Assembly: GCF_029893105.1 (NCBI RefSeq)
Contig: NZ_JARXWG010000013.1
Coordinates: forward strand, 1-64,000
Origin: Parabacteroides sp. PF5-9
GTDB lineage: Bacteria > Bacteroidota > Bacteroidia > Bacteroidales > Tannerellaceae
Length of the DNA: 64,000 bases
Direction of reading: 5' to 3'
Shown here in pieces: positions 63,692 to 64,000 of the stretch (the stretch's first letter is position 1; every line of letters starts with the position of its first letter). The notes below the pieces were generated by a model. The model saw only the letters and a program-made list of their open reading frames with translations, did not search any database and had not been told where the DNA came from. The position numbers were made by a program, and so were the translations under genes.

Positions 63692-64000
63692 TTAATGTGT
63701 CGCTTTATACCAAGCCGTTTCATCTTTGGTCACTGTTCTTGTATTTATACTTGGATCAGATATTGTTATTCCGGAGTAACTTTTAATCGCTGTCGGAATC
63801 CCTTTGCTCGCTGAATAAAAAGTAGGCGTATGCATCCTATATGCAGTAGGGATAACCCGCTCCAGCTGGTTTTCGAAGGTGGTTAATAACGTTTGATCGG
63901 AACAAAGTTTAGCCACATAGTCGCCATAATCGAAAAAGATAACAGGCCAGTAGCCGTCTAATACTTGTATTTCACCTATCAAAGAGGTGTCAAATGTAAA
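63692..64000 (-). CDS. C-terminus of a probable clostripain (C11)-family peptidase (partial)
   Basis: The last 102 codons of a longer gene that continues beyond the window; the frame is open to the edge. The end (SYSGITISDPS ... ETAWYKATH) resembles the C-termini of clostripain-type secreted cysteine peptidases of Bacteroidota, which end in an SGI..Y..TAWYKAT pattern. The catalytic His/Cys would lie outside the window, so this rests on the tail only. Confidence 0.5.
   Translation of the reverse strand, partial: FTFDTSLIGEIQVLDGYWPVIFFDYGDYVAKLCSDQTLLTTFENQLERVIPTAYRMHTPTFYSASKGIPTAIKSYSGITISDPSINTRTVTKDETAWYKATH

Overview
The window looks like chromosomal DNA from a member of the Bacteroidales, probably close to Parabacteroides. 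The evidence is a SusC/SusD pair, many Bacteroidota-type lipoprotein signals, repeated TAnnTTTG-type promoter elements, three tandem GIN-domain (DUF2807) proteins, and the housekeeping order acpP-fabF-rnc-pfkA. Genus is inference. I see no tRNA, rRNA, CRISPR array, insertion sequence or phage gene.

Layout. 1-138: the last codons and terminator of a gene that duplicates the end of the gene at 7469-8365. 147-7047: a GH95 fucosidase, an MsbA-like ABC exporter, a small outer-membrane-type protein and a SulP anion transporter. 7469-11338: a two-domain PepSY-like lipoprotein and three tandem GIN-domain proteins. 11348-13959: an SDR epimerase overlapping a metal ABC ATPase and its binding protein, with no permease gene. 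14092-16954: a four-module CoA-disulfide-reductase/rhodanese/TusA/DsrE protein with a MarR regulator upstream. 17934-21651: a nitrosative-stress block (cupin, Hcp, dicluster ferredoxin) divergent from a Crp/Fnr regulator, with a palindrome midway between the two promoters. 21821-24684: ferredoxin-nitroreductase, a sigma-54 activator and an AcpH-like phosphodiesterase.

24853-43172 is a carbohydrate locus of about 18 kb, all on the minus strand. It holds SusC/SusD, two CE1-like esterases plus the relic of a third, three nucleoside-hydrolase-fold DUF1593 lipoproteins, a RhaT-like symporter, an L-fucose-isomerase-like enzyme, a glycerol-kinase-like FGGY kinase and a split transketolase. The set reads as capture, de-esterification, glycoside cleavage, uptake, isomerisation, phosphorylation and two-carbon transfer. 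It is divergent from ribB and a DeoR-type regulator. A hybrid histidine kinase follows, and beside it a small secreted protein with a textbook -24/-12 (sigma-54) promoter.

48052-57841 is largely housekeeping: purN, acpP, fabF, rnc, pfkA, a GH3-like protein, Sua5/YrdC, fabI, mtnA and mgtE. 58315-64000 holds a DUF3137 protein, a PagL-like lipid A deacylase, LemA, a secreted beta-helix protein and the C-terminus of a probable clostripain-type peptidase.

The most unusual non-coding structures are four intergenic arrays of short repeats with an exact 22-nt period. They have three unrelated sequences, and each contains or ends in an inverted repeat. Other candidates are an mgtE leader with two mutually exclusive hairpins, one of which hides a strong Shine-Dalgarno, and a perfect 15-bp hairpin inside the first codons of rnc.
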